This document shows, one piece after another, positions 25,311-33,307 of a stretch of 64,000 nt of DNA. Location of the stretch: the NCBI RefSeq assembly GCF_001584145.1, contig NZ_CP013232.1, positions 1,240,001 to 1,304,000 of the forward strand, given 5' to 3'. The number at the start of each line of letters is the position of its first letter. The stretch's first letter is position 1. Position numbers and translations under genes: made by a program. This DNA is from Collimonas fungivorans. GTDB taxonomy: Bacteria; Pseudomonadota; Gammaproteobacteria; Burkholderiales; Burkholderiaceae_D. The notes below the pieces were generated by a model. The model saw only the letters and a list, made by a program, of their open reading frames with translations, ran no database searches and was not told the DNA's origin.

Positions 25311-28169
25311 ATGAATCAGCTTAATGAAATTGACTACGGCACGCCTGCCAAGCAATCCGAAAAAACGGTAACCCTGGAAATCGACGGCGTCAGCGTCGAA
25401 GTGGCCGCCGGCACTTCGGTGATGCGCGCGGCAGTAGAGGCCGGCATCAACGTTCCCAAATTGTGTGCTACCGACAGCCTGGAGCCGTTCGGTTCTTGCC
25501 GCCTGTGCCTGGTGGAAATCGACGGCAAGAAAGGTTATCCGGCATCGTGCACCACGCCGTGCGAGCCGGGCATGAAAGTCAGGACGCAGACGCCTAAGCT
25601 GGCCGACATCCGGCGCGGCGTGATGGAGCTGTACATTTCCGACCATCCGCTCGATTGCCTGACTTGCCCCACCAACGGTAATTGCGAACTGCAGGACATG
25701 GCTGGCGTGACCGGGTTGCGCGAAGTCCGTTATGGCTATGAGGGCGATAACCACCTGAAGATGAAAAAGGATGAATCGAATCCTTATTTCACCTACGATC
25801 CGTCCAAATGCATCGTCTGTAATCGTTGCGTGCGCGCCTGCGAAGAAACCCAGGGCACGTTTGCTTTGACAATCGACGGCCGCGGTTTCGAATCGCGCGT
25901 GTCGGCAGGGCAGATGGACAGTTTCATGGAGTCGGAATGTGTGTCCTGCGGCGCTTGCGTGCAAGCCTGCCCGACGGCGACGCTGACCGAAAAAACCGTG
26001 ATCATGATGGGCCAGGCCGAGCACAGCAAGATCACTACATGCGCCTATTGCGGTGTCGGTTGCTCGTTCAAGGCTGAGATGAAGGGCAATGAAGTGGTGC
26101 GTATGGTGCCGCACAAGGATGGCCAGGCCAACCACGGCCATTCTTGCGTCAAGGGGCGTTTTGCCTGGGGTTACGCCACCCACAAGGACCGCATCACCAA
26201 GCCGATGATACGCAGCAAGATCACCGATCCGTGGCGCGAAGTGTCGTGGGATGAAGCGCTGACGTATGCCGCCAGCGAGTTCCGCCGGATCCAGGCCAAG
26301 CATGGCAAGGATTCGATCGGCGGCATCACTTCCTCCCGCTGCACCAATGAAGAAACCTACCTGGTGCAAAAACTGGTGCGAGCCGCTTTCGGCAATAACA
26401 ACGTCGATACCTGCGCCCGCGTCTGCCATTCGCCGACCGGCTATGGCCTGAAGCAAACGCTGGGTGAATCGGCCGGCACCCAGACTTTCGATTCGGTCAT
26501 GCAGTCGGACGTGATCATGGTCATAGGCGCCAATCCGGTCGCTGCGCATCCGGTGTTTGCTTCACAGATGAAACGCCGCCTGCGCCAGGGCGCCAAGCTG
26601 ATCGTGGTCGATCCGCGCACCACCGAAATGGTGAAATCGCCGCACGTGCAAGCTGCTTTCCACCTCAAGCTGCGCCCGGGCACCAACGTCGCCCTGATCA
26701 CCGCGCTGGCGCATGTGATCCTGTCGGAAGGTTTGCAGAAAGAAGATTTCGTCGCCGAACGTTGTGACCAGAAATCATACGCGGACTGGAAGGAATTTGT
26801 CCTGCGTCCCGAGAATTCACCGGAAATGATGGCTGATGTCACCGGCGTACCCGCCGACCAGCTGCGCGGCGCTGCGCGTTTGTTTGCCACTGCCGGCAAC
26901 GGCGCGATCTATTACGGCCTCGGTGTGACCGAACATGCGCAGGGTTCAACCATGGTGATCGGTATCGCCAACCTGGCGATGGCGACCGGCAATGTCGGCC
27001 GCGAAGGCGTCGGCGTCAATCCGCTGCGCGGACAAAACAATGTCCAAGGTTCTTGCGACATGGGTTCCTTCCCGCATGAACTGCCGGGTTACCGCCATGT
27101 CTCGGACAGCACCGTGCGTGGTGAATTCGAGCAAGCCTGGGGCGTTACCCTGAGTCCGGAGCCGGGTTTGCGTATCCCGAACATGTTCGACGCCGCGCTC
27201 GACGGCAGTTTCATGGGCCTGTATTGCGAAGGCGAGGACATCGTGCAGTCCGATCCGAATACCCAGCACGTGACAGCGGCGCTGTCGAACATGGAATGCA
27301 TTGTGGTGCAGGACTTGTTCCTGAACGAGACCGCCAAATATGCCCACGTATTTCTGCCGGGATCGTCGTTCCTGGAAAAGGACGGCACTTTCACCAATGC
27401 CGAGCGGCGGATTTCGCGCGTGCGCAAGGTGATGCCTGCCAAGGCCGGCCTGTCCGACTGGGAAGTCACGGTGGCGTTGTCCAAGGCGCTGGCTTACGAC
27501 ATGCCGTATACACATCCATCGGAAATCATGGATGAAATCGCGGCGTTGACGCCGACCTTCCACGGCGTCAGCTACGCCAAGCTGGAACAGGCCGGCAGCC
27601 TGCAATGGCCGTGCAATGACGCGGCGCCGGATGGCACGCCTATCATGCACATCAAGGAATTCGTGCGCGGCAAGGGCAAGTTCATCAATACCCAGTATTT
27701 CGCCACCGATGAAAAAGTGACGCTGAAATTCCCGCTGATCCTGACCACCGGCCGCATCCTGTCGCAATACAATGTCGGCGCCCAGACCCGGCGCACCGAG
27801 AATGTCGAATGGCATAGCGAGGACCGGCTGGAAATCCATCCGCATGACGCCGAGGATCGCGGCATCAAGGACGACGACTGGGTCGGCATCGAATCGCGCG
27901 CAGGGCAGACGGTTTTGCGCGCAACGGTGACCGAGCGGGTGCAGCCGGGCGTGGTGTACACCACCTTCCACTTCCCGGAATCGGGCGCGAACGTGATCAC
28001 CACCGATAATTCGGACTGGGCCACCAACTGTCCGGAATATAAAGTGACTGCAGTGCAGGTGATGCCGGTCAGCCAGCCGTCGACATGGCAGAAGCAGTTC
28101 AGCCGTTTCACCGAGCAGCAGCTGAAGCTGCTGCAGGGGCAGGCGGCCGAGGCGGCGGTCAGCAAATAA
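25311..28169 (+). CDS. fdsA: NAD-dependent formate dehydrogenase alpha (molybdenum catalytic) subunit
   Basis: A 952-residue catalytic subunit. In order: a [2Fe-2S] ferredoxin domain (Cys52, 63, 66, 80), a NuoG-like His-Cys cluster (His112, Cys116, 119, 125), two [4Fe-4S] ferredoxin motifs (CIVCNRCVRAC and CVSCGACVQAC), and the molybdopterin oxidoreductase with its own cluster (CAYCGVGC plus Cys279). The molybdenum ligand is Cys372 followed by His373 in CARVCHSP, the position that is selenocysteine in E. coli FdhF. A C-terminal molydopterin-binding domain closes the chain. AGGAG precedes the ATG by 7 bases; an adjoining GTG one codon earlier is an alternative. Confidence 0.96.
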   Translation: MNQLNEIDYGTPAKQSEKTVTLEIDGVSVEVAAGTSVMRAAVEAGINVPKLCATDSLEPFGSCRLCLVEIDGKKGYPASCTTPCEPGMKVRTQTPKLADIRRGVMELYISDHPLDCLTCPTNGNCELQDMAGVTGLREVRYGYEGDNHLKMKKDESNPYFTYDPSKCIVCNRCVRACEETQGTFALTIDGRGFESRVSAGQMDSFMESECVSCGACVQACPTATLTEKTVIMMGQAEHSKITTCAYCGVGCSFKAEMKGNEVVRMVPHKDGQANHGHSCVKGRFAWGYATHKDRITKPMIRSKITDPWREVSWDEALTYAASEFRRIQAKHGKDSIGGITSSRCTNEETYLVQKLVRAAFGNNNVDTCARVCHSPTGYGLKQTLGESAGTQTFDSVMQSDVIMVIGANPVAAHPVFASQMKRRLRQGAKLIVVDPRTTEMVKSPHVQAAFHLKLRPGTNVALITALAHVILSEGLQKEDFVAERCDQKSYADWKEFVLRPENSPEMMADVTGVPADQLRGAARLFATAGNGAIYYGLGVTEHAQGSTMVIGIANLAMATGNVGREGVGVNPLRGQNNVQGSCDMGSFPHELPGYRHVSDSTVRGEFEQAWGVTLSPEPGLRIPNMFDAALDGSFMGLYCEGEDIVQSDPNTQHVTAALSNMECIVVQDLFLNETAKYAHVFLPGSSFLEKDGTFTNAERRISRVRKVMPAKAGLSDWEVTVALSKALAYDMPYTHPSEIMDEIAALTPTFHGVSYAKLEQAGSLQWPCNDAAPDGTPIMHIKEFVRGKGKFINTQYFATDEKVTLKFPLILTTGRILSQYNVGAQTRRTENVEWHSEDRLEIHPHDAEDRGIKDDDWVGIESRAGQTVLRATVTERVQPGVVYTTFHFPESGANVITTDNSDWATNCPEYKVTAVQVMPVSQPSTWQKQFSRFTEQQLKLLQGQAAEAAVSK

Positions 28170-28186
28170 CGGTACAAAGGAAAAAC

Positions 28187-29002
28187 ATGGTTTCACCCGA
28201 ATACCCCAGCAGCACCGAAGTCGAAGTAGAGCAGTGGCGTAACGGCGCCGTCGGCAAGAGCCGCGACGCGGTTGCGGAAGAGGTGCCGGTGGCGCTGGAA
28301 TACAACGGCATTTCGCATGCCGTGATGATGGCGTCGCCTGCCGACCTGGAAGATTTTGCGCTGGGATTTTCCTTGACAGAGGGTATCTTGCAGGACCGCA
28401 GCGAGTTGTTCGATTGTGAAATCGTCACTGCCGCCGACGGCATCCAGGTGCAGATGCAGATCTCCACCGAGCGTTTTGTCGCGCTCAAGGAAAAACGGCG
28501 CAACCTGACCGGCCGCACCGGCTGCGGCTTATGCGGCGCGGAAACCTTGCAGCAGGCGGTGCGCAAGCCGGCGCCGGTGGTGTCCGCTGCGCGCTTTTCG
28601 GCGGCCGGAATTTATGCAGCGATGGCCGAGATGCAGCAGCAACAGCATTTACAAAAGATAACTGGCGCTACCCATGCCGCCGCATGGCTGCAGGCGGACG
28701 GCAAGATCGCACTGGTGCGGGAAGATGTGGGCCGGCATAACGCTCTCGACAAGTTGATCGGAGCCTTGTCGCAAGAAAATCCGCGGCGCGATTTTTCCAG
28801 CGGCGCGGTGCTGATCACCAGCCGCGCCAGTTATGAAATGGTGCAGAAGGCGGCCAGCATGGGCTGCGGTTTCATCGTCGCGGTGTCGGCGCCGACCGCG
28901 CTGGCGATCCGGCTGGCGGAGCAGGCTAACGTGACCTTGCTCGGTTTCGTGCGGCAGCCCGGCCACGTGGTATACGCCCACCCGCAACGGCTATTGCCGT
29001 GA
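28187..29002 (+). CDS. fdsC: Formate dehydrogenase accessory sulfurtransferase (FdsC/FdhD)
   Basis: A 271-residue cytoplasmic maturation factor. FdhD-type proteins pass sulfur from a cysteine desulfurase to the bis-MGD cofactor, and FdsC binds that cofactor for insertion into FdsA. The family CxxC motif is CGLC (Cys113, Cys116) in GRTGCGLCGAETL. GREDVGRHNALDKLIG-like sequence (REDVGRHNALDKLIG) and ITSRASYEMVQKAA are also diagnostic. An AAAGGA lies 7 bases before the ATG. It follows fdsA after 17 bases. Confidence 0.94.
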   Translation: MVSPEYPSSTEVEVEQWRNGAVGKSRDAVAEEVPVALEYNGISHAVMMASPADLEDFALGFSLTEGILQDRSELFDCEIVTAADGIQVQMQISTERFVALKEKRRNLTGRTGCGLCGAETLQQAVRKPAPVVSAARFSAAGIYAAMAEMQQQQHLQKITGATHAAAWLQADGKIALVREDVGRHNALDKLIGALSQENPRRDFSSGAVLITSRASYEMVQKAASMGCGFIVAVSAPTALAIRLAEQANVTLLGFVRQPGHVVYAHPQRLLP

Positions 29003-29023
29003 ATGCAGCAGAAAGGTAGACAT

Positions 29024-29248
29024 ATGAATCTGGAACACCTGGTGAAGATGGCGAATCAGATCGGCGCATTCTTCGAAACCATGCCCGACCGCCCGCAAGC
29101 CATGGCGGATTTCGCCAGCCACCTGAAGCGTAGCTGGGAGCCGCGCATGCGGCGCGAATTGCTGGCGTATATCGAAACGCAAGGCGGTCCGGAGCTCAAT
29201 CCGATGGTGCTGGAGGCGGTGCGCCTGCACGCCGCCACCTTGCAATAG
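29024..29248 (+). CDS. fdsD: Formate dehydrogenase delta subunit
   Basis: A 74-residue protein beginning MNLEHLVKMANQIGAFFETMPDR, characteristic of FdsD, which is needed for an active FdsABG complex and probably assists cofactor handling. It is the last gene of the fds operon. The ATG at 29024 follows GAAAGGTAG; a methionine seven codons upstream overlaps the fdsC stop and is less likely. It converges on the lactonase gene with only 12 bases between. Confidence 0.92.
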   Translation: MNLEHLVKMANQIGAFFETMPDRPQAMADFASHLKRSWEPRMRRELLAYIETQGGPELNPMVLEAVRLHAATLQ

Positions 29249-29260
29249 CCTTTAATAGCC

Positions 29261-30466
29261 TTAGGGCAAAAACACCATCTGCGAAGGGCTGCCCAGCCCG
29301 GTATACCTGTCGATGAATTCCAGCTTGCCGCTGCGCTTGTCGATGGCGAACTGGGTGATATTGTCGCTGCGCTGGTTCAGCGCGTAGATATAGCGGCCTT
29401 GCGGCTCGATCACGAGGCCGCGTGGATAGTCGCCGCGGGTCCAGGTTTCTCCTACCCAGCTCAGTTTTCCTTCGGCGCCGACGGCGAACTGGGCGATGCT
29501 GTTGTGCAGGCGGTTCGCGACGTACAGGAAGCGGCCGTCATGGCTCAAGGTCAAGCCGGAGGCAAAATTGGTGCCCTGGTAATTTTCCGGCAGGCTTGAG
29601 ATGGTTTGCTGTTCCTGCAAAGTCCCGCTGGCCTGGTCGAAGTGGTAGAGCGTCAGCGTCGAGGCTTCCTCGTTGATCAGGTAGACATATTTGCCGTTGG
29701 GGTGGAACACGAAATGGCGCGGGCCGGCGCCCGCCGACGATGCCTTGATGAAGGGCGGCGTGTTGGGCGTCAGGCTGCCGCTGCTTTGGTCAAAGCGCCA
29801 TTGGTAGATACGATCCAGGCCAAGATCGGTTGAAAAGACAAACTTGCCGCTGGGATCGCTGGCGATCATGTGGGCGTGCGGGCCGTTGTGGTCGCTGGCG
29901 GCGAAGCTGCCGACGGTTGCGGCGTCCGGCCGTGCCGCTCCGGCCGGACCGGTGCTTTGCTGGACCGACACCGCCGGCCGCAGGCTGCCGTCTTGAGCCA
30001 GCGGGAAGGAAGCCACCGAGCCGCTGCCGTAGTTGGCGGCGAGCAGGTAGTCCTGCTTTGGCGTCAGCGACACATATACCGGGTTCTTGCCTTGCGCATC
30101 CTGCTGATTCAGCAGCGTCAGCGAACCGTCTGTCCGGTTTACCGCATAGGCAGCCAGCACGCCATGCTGGCTATCGTTATAGTTGGCCACCTCGCTGGCC
30201 ACATACAGCGTTTTGCCCGCAGCATCGAGATTGAGCTGGGCTGCGTTCGGCAGCGTGCTGACGACTTTTATCCGGCTCAGCGCGCCGGATTGGCCATCCA
30301 CTTTAAACAGGTATACGCCTTCGCCGTTGGGATTGTAGGTTCCGACATAAGCAAAAAGGGCAGGCGGCTGGTTTTCGGCTCTTAGGGGCATGCTGGTCAT
30401 GGTAAGTAGTGCGATGGAAAGCGCCATCCATTTGGAACGGCGAATGAGTGTTCTCTGATTTTGCAT
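29261..30466 (-). CDS. Exported beta-propeller lactonase (6-phosphogluconolactonase-like)
   Basis: A 401-residue protein of the lactonase/YbhE (Pgl cycloisomerase 2) seven-bladed propeller family. An N-terminal signal peptide (WMALSIALLTMTSMPLRA) predicts export, unlike cytoplasmic E. coli Pgl. Family segments include FAYVGTYNPNGEGVYLF, DHNGPHAHMIASDPSGKFV and SAGAGPRHFVFHPNGKYVYLINE. With export, the substrate may be a sugar lactone or another lactone rather than 6-phosphogluconolactone. It is convergent with fdsD and shows no functional link to it. Confidence 0.85.
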   Translation of the reverse strand: MQNQRTLIRRSKWMALSIALLTMTSMPLRAENQPPALFAYVGTYNPNGEGVYLFKVDGQSGALSRIKVVSTLPNAAQLNLDAAGKTLYVASEVANYNDSQHGVLAAYAVNRTDGSLTLLNQQDAQGKNPVYVSLTPKQDYLLAANYGSGSVASFPLAQDGSLRPAVSVQQSTGPAGAARPDAATVGSFAASDHNGPHAHMIASDPSGKFVFSTDLGLDRIYQWRFDQSSGSLTPNTPPFIKASSAGAGPRHFVFHPNGKYVYLINEEASTLTLYHFDQASGTLQEQQTISSLPENYQGTNFASGLTLSHDGRFLYVANRLHNSIAQFAVGAEGKLSWVGETWTRGDYPRGLVIEPQGRYIYALNQRSDNITQFAIDKRSGKLEFIDRYTGLGSPSQMVFLP

Positions 30467-30530
30467 CTTTTCTCCAATACTACTTAAAAATCAAAGCAGT
30501 CCCTGATTGGACCAGGCTGGCGGATTCAAG

Positions 30531-31160
30531 TCATTTTTGCATCACGGAATTGAATAGCGATGATTCAAGGAGCTGGTCCAGCCAGGCTCTCAGGTTCTTG
30601 TATTCGCTGGCGTAAAACCATTCTTTGTCGACGTGCGCGAATTGCCGTACGAAAGGAAAGATGGCCATGTCGGCCAGGCCCGGTTTTTCACCGCACAGGA
30701 ATCCGTGCAGTGCAATGCGCGCATCCAGTTGCGCCAGGATGGCCGCTCCCTGGGCGCGGTAATAGGCAGCGGGGTGTTCCGGAAAACGCTCGGCATACTT
30801 GTAGCGGTCCAGGTAGGCCTTGAATGGGCCGTCATTCTGCTGAATCAGTTCCTGCACCTGCTGCTGCACGGCCGGGTCCGGGCTTAGCCACTGTTCCGGA
30901 TCATGCTGTCCAAGCGCCCAGTGCATGATGTCCAGGCTTTGTTCAAGTGGCGCGCCATGCGGCAGCTTCAAGACTGGGACCGTGCCCTTGGGCGAACAGT
31001 CCAGCATGGCTTGCGGTTTGCTCCTCAAGCTGACTTCATGCATGTCTACGTCGACGCCGCTGACCTTGATCGCAAGGCGGGCGCGGATTGCATACGGGCA
31101 GCGGCGAAAGGTGAATAAAATCGGCTTCAAGTTAGTGTATCTATAACAATTCAACATCAT
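30531..31160 (-). CDS. Glutathione S-transferase family protein
   Basis: About 209 residues. The thioredoxin-like N-domain has LKPILFTFRRCPYAIRARLA, with a Cys-Pro-Tyr motif like the Cys-type (omega/glutaredoxin-2-like) transferases. It is followed by GTVPVLKLPHG with the cis-Pro, and PLEQSLDIMHWAL, which binds the glutathione gamma-glutamyl group. The helical C-domain has GEKPGLADMAIFPFVRQF. The start is uncertain: the frame is open another 106 codons upstream, and this ATG is the one with an AGAGGA some 13 bases before it. Confidence 0.82.
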   Translation of the reverse strand: MMLNCYRYTNLKPILFTFRRCPYAIRARLAIKVSGVDVDMHEVSLRSKPQAMLDCSPKGTVPVLKLPHGAPLEQSLDIMHWALGQHDPEQWLSPDPAVQQQVQELIQQNDGPFKAYLDRYKYAERFPEHPAAYYRAQGAAILAQLDARIALHGFLCGEKPGLADMAIFPFVRQFAHVDKEWFYASEYKNLRAWLDQLLESSLFNSVMQK

Positions 31161-31370
31161 AAAATAGCAGAAATTCCTCTTGTCAGGCATTTTTACCGGA
31201 TTGCCGCGAGAGCAGGACAGTATCGAAACCGGATCGCAACATGCCGATCCGCGATGGCAATCGACGAACCTTGGACGATGTCCGGTATCAGAGCGCAAGG
31301 CACTGAAATCTCGGAGTACGCCATGTTCTCGGCTAAAATGGCGCTCGCACCGTGATTTTAAAAGGCCGGG

Positions 31371-31880
31371 ATGGACTTCCAATTCATTAGCCCCAGAAAA
31401 AACGCCCTGGTTTACCTGATCAAGATCCTGACGGGCGCGCTGATCACCTGGTACGGATTGCGCGCCCTGGGTTTGCAAGAACCGTATTGGGCCATGATTT
31501 CCCTGATTATCGTGACCGAGCCGGATGTCAACCTGGCCAAGGCGAATTTCCGGGCCCGTTTGATCAACACGCTGAACGGCTGTGTTGTCGCTTGCCTGGC
31601 GCTAGTGCTGTTCGGCCCGGGATTCCTGTCTTTGCTGGTCGCTTTGGCAACATCGGTGCTGGTCGCCATGCTGTTGCAGAACTATCCGGCCAACTGGCGC
31701 CTGGGGCCGGCGACCGTGGTGATCTTGATGTCTGCCGCGATCGGCGGCAAAGGCCTGCACCAGGAGCTGGAGTATGCTTTGTTGCGGGTCGGGGAGGTGA
31801 TTGCCGGCAGTACCGTGGCATTATTGCAGTCGCTGGCGTATTCCTATGCGCTCAAACGCATGGCGCCCAGCACGAATTGA
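31371..31880 (+). CDS. FUSC-like inner-membrane protein
   Basis: A 169-residue membrane protein with about four hydrophobic helices. PYWAMISLIIVTEPDVNLAK and ATVVILMSAAIGG resemble the N-terminal membrane half of fusaric-acid-resistance (FUSC/aromatic acid exporter) proteins. It is much shorter than full FUSC exporters (about 650 residues) and matches the stand-alone half-size family. GGGA lies just before the ATG. It is divergent from the GST gene and upstream of the cell-division genes. Function unknown; an efflux-related role is possible. Confidence 0.7.
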   Translation: MDFQFISPRKNALVYLIKILTGALITWYGLRALGLQEPYWAMISLIIVTEPDVNLAKANFRARLINTLNGCVVACLALVLFGPGFLSLLVALATSVLVAMLLQNYPANWRLGPATVVILMSAAIGGKGLHQELEYALLRVGEVIAGSTVALLQSLAYSYALKRMAPSTN

Positions 31881-31948
31881 TGGCCGGCCGCGAGATTCAT
31901 TGGTCGAATCTATTGACGTAATTTCCTTAGCAACACTATAGTGACAAA

Positions 31949-32185
31949 ATGATTTCAGAATTCCATCAATTATCAGAAAAAATCGGCCAGCTGGCTGAGT
32001 TGACGCACACCTTGCGCCGGGAAAATGCCCAGCTGCGCCTGCGCACAACCGGTTTGCAGAGTGAAAACGAAGAATTGAAGCAACGCATCGGCGAAGCGCA
32101 CCAGCGCGTCGCGGCCCTGCTCGAGAAATTTCCGGCATTACCGCAAGAGTTATCGCAAGAGTCGCAAGATCGGGAGCTTACATGA
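31949..32185 (+). CDS. Small coiled-coil protein upstream of ZapA (ZapB-like/TIGR02449-type)
   Basis: A 78-residue protein that is almost entirely a coiled coil (LSEKIGQLAELTHTLRREN, then LQSENEELKQRIGE). Such proteins regularly sit directly before zapA in beta- and gammaproteobacteria. The stop overlaps the zapA start as ATGA, so the two are translationally coupled. A role in stabilising the FtsZ ring, as for ZapB, is inferred from form and position only. Confidence 0.8.
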   Translation: MISEFHQLSEKIGQLAELTHTLRRENAQLRLRTTGLQSENEELKQRIGEAHQRVAALLEKFPALPQELSQESQDRELT

Positions 32186-32493
32186 GCCAGTTGAGCGTTA
32201 ACATCATGGGCCAGCCTTATACCCTGGCTTGCAAGGAAGGTGAAGAGAAGGCGCTGCAGGAAGCCGTGAGCTACCTGGACGGCAAAATGAGCGCCATCCG
32301 CGACGCCGGGAAAATTCGCGGCAACGACCGCATCGCCGTCATCGCCGCGCTTGGCATCGCCGCTGAATTATTGGGCAGCAAAGCGCCTGCCGGCCCGTTG
32401 TCCGACCTTACCATGTCGGAAGTAAAGCAGAATATCAGCGCAATGCATACAGTACTGGATGAAGCCCTGGCCGCGCAGGAAGACTTGTTCTGA
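32182..32493 (+). CDS. zapA: Cell division protein ZapA
   Basis: A 103-residue cytoplasmic protein that cross-links FtsZ filaments. It has the ZapA pattern: an N-terminal beta domain (MSQLSVNIMGQPYTLAC), then LQEAVSYLDGKMSAIRDAG and RIAVIAALGIAAELL leading into a C-terminal coiled coil. GGGAG lies 6 bases before the ATG. The 6S RNA gene follows about 100 bases later, the arrangement conserved from E. coli to Burkholderiales. Confidence 0.94.
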   Translation: MSQLSVNIMGQPYTLACKEGEEKALQEAVSYLDGKMSAIRDAGKIRGNDRIAVIAALGIAAELLGSKAPAGPLSDLTMSEVKQNISAMHTVLDEALAAQEDLF

Positions 32494-32562
32494 CCCTGCG
32501 GACAGCCATGCTGCAGGCCGTACTGTAGAAAAGCGGCAGGAAAAACTTTCGGCAAAAGGGGT

Positions 32563-32590
32563 TTGACTTGAGATATGTTTGGAGTAGACT
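32563..32590 (+). promoter_or_regulatory. Sigma-70 promoter of the 6S RNA gene
   Basis: TTGACT at 32563-32568 and TAGACT at 32585-32590 are good -35 and -10 hexamers with a 16-base spacer. Transcription would start near 32596-32598, exactly where the 6S closing stem begins. Confidence 0.75.
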
Positions 32591-32595
32591 AACGT

Positions 32596-32770
32596 CTCCT
32601 GCCGTGTTCGCGATTGTCATAAAATCCTTGAACCATTTATACGCAACGGCTGCGGAATTTTGTTCGATAGGTGTGAGCGTCGCTAGTCCGATGAACCCGA
32701 AATTGAACTAACTGCGGCCAACTTGAACTGCTTTGGTTCAGGATGCCGACATAGCGGCACAGGCGGGACT
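32596..32770 (+). ncRNA. ssrS: 6S RNA
   Basis: This small RNA binds sigma-70 RNA polymerase in stationary phase by imitating an open promoter. The 5' CCTGCCGTG (from 32598) pairs with the 3' CACAGGCGGG (ending near 32767) through a G-U pair and a single bulged A, forming the long closing stem. The interior is the usual elongated, partly paired hairpin with a large central bulge. It lies directly downstream of zapA and has its own strong promoter. Both features are conserved for ssrS. Length near 175 bases is normal. Exact ends are estimated. Confidence 0.85.
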
Positions 32771-32778
32771 TGATTCTG

Positions 32779-32815
32779 AAGCGGTTGCATATATGTGTGC
32801 AGCCGCTTTTTTTAT
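32779..32815 (+). terminator. Terminator downstream of 6S RNA
   Basis: Stem AAGCGGTTGCA/TGCAGCCGCTT (one G-T pair) is followed by seven T residues. It lies 12 bases after the predicted 6S end and would release a short precursor for 3' trimming. Confidence 0.85.
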
Positions 32816-32845
32816 TTCTGGTTTTATTTATTTCTTAGAGATGAA

Positions 32846-33307
32846 ATGAATTACTGGCTAATGAAATCCGAGCCGGACGACGCCAGCATCGACGACGTTC
32901 TGGCCATGTCCGGAGAGACCATCGCCTGGTACGGCGTGCGCAATTATCAGGCGCGCAACTTCATGCGCGATGCGATGCAGGTCGGCGACGGCGTGCTGTT
33001 CTATCATTCCGGCTGCGCCGTGCCGGGCATAGCCGGCCTGGCCGAGGTGGCGAGCACGCCTTACCCCGACGACACGCAGTTTGACCCCAAGAGTAAATAT
33101 TTCGACCCCAAGGCCGAACGCGAAAACCCGCGCTGGATGCTGGTCGATGTGCGCGCCTTGCGCAAAACCCGGCTGATTCCCCTGCCCGAGCTGCGGCAGC
33201 AGGAAGCGCTGGCCGAGATGCAGATCCTGCGCCGCGGCAACCGGCTTTCCATCACCCCGGTCAGCGCCGCCGAATGGCGCCACATCGCCAAGCTTATGAA
33301 GGCGTGA
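32846..33307 (+). CDS. EVE domain-containing protein
   Basis: A 153-residue protein that is a single EVE (PUA-like) domain, related to eukaryotic THYN1. The start MNYWLMKSEPDDASIDDV and WYGVRNYQARNFMRDAMQVGDGVLFYHS are typical. EVE domains bind modified bases in DNA or RNA. In betaproteobacteria this gene commonly follows the zapA-ssrS locus. The longer open frame upstream runs through the 6S terminator and is not used; the ATG at 32846 has TTAGAGA before it. Confidence 0.92.
   Translation: MNYWLMKSEPDDASIDDVLAMSGETIAWYGVRNYQARNFMRDAMQVGDGVLFYHSGCAVPGIAGLAEVASTPYPDDTQFDPKSKYFDPKAERENPRWMLVDVRALRKTRLIPLPELRQQEALAEMQILRRGNRLSITPVSAAEWRHIAKLMKA

Noticed and set aside
26412..26431. Selenocysteine codon at the formate dehydrogenase active site
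   Set aside because: The codon is TGC (Cys372), followed by CAT (His), so no TGA recoding is needed.
23430..26549. A 1039-codon open frame on the minus strand across fdsB and fdsA
   Set aside because: It lies fully antisense to well-supported fds genes, has low-complexity His/Arg-rich composition typical of GC-rich shadow frames, and shows no known domain.
31371..31880. Complete fusaric-acid exporter
   Set aside because: The protein is 169 residues, about a quarter of a full FUSC pump, with no partner half nearby.
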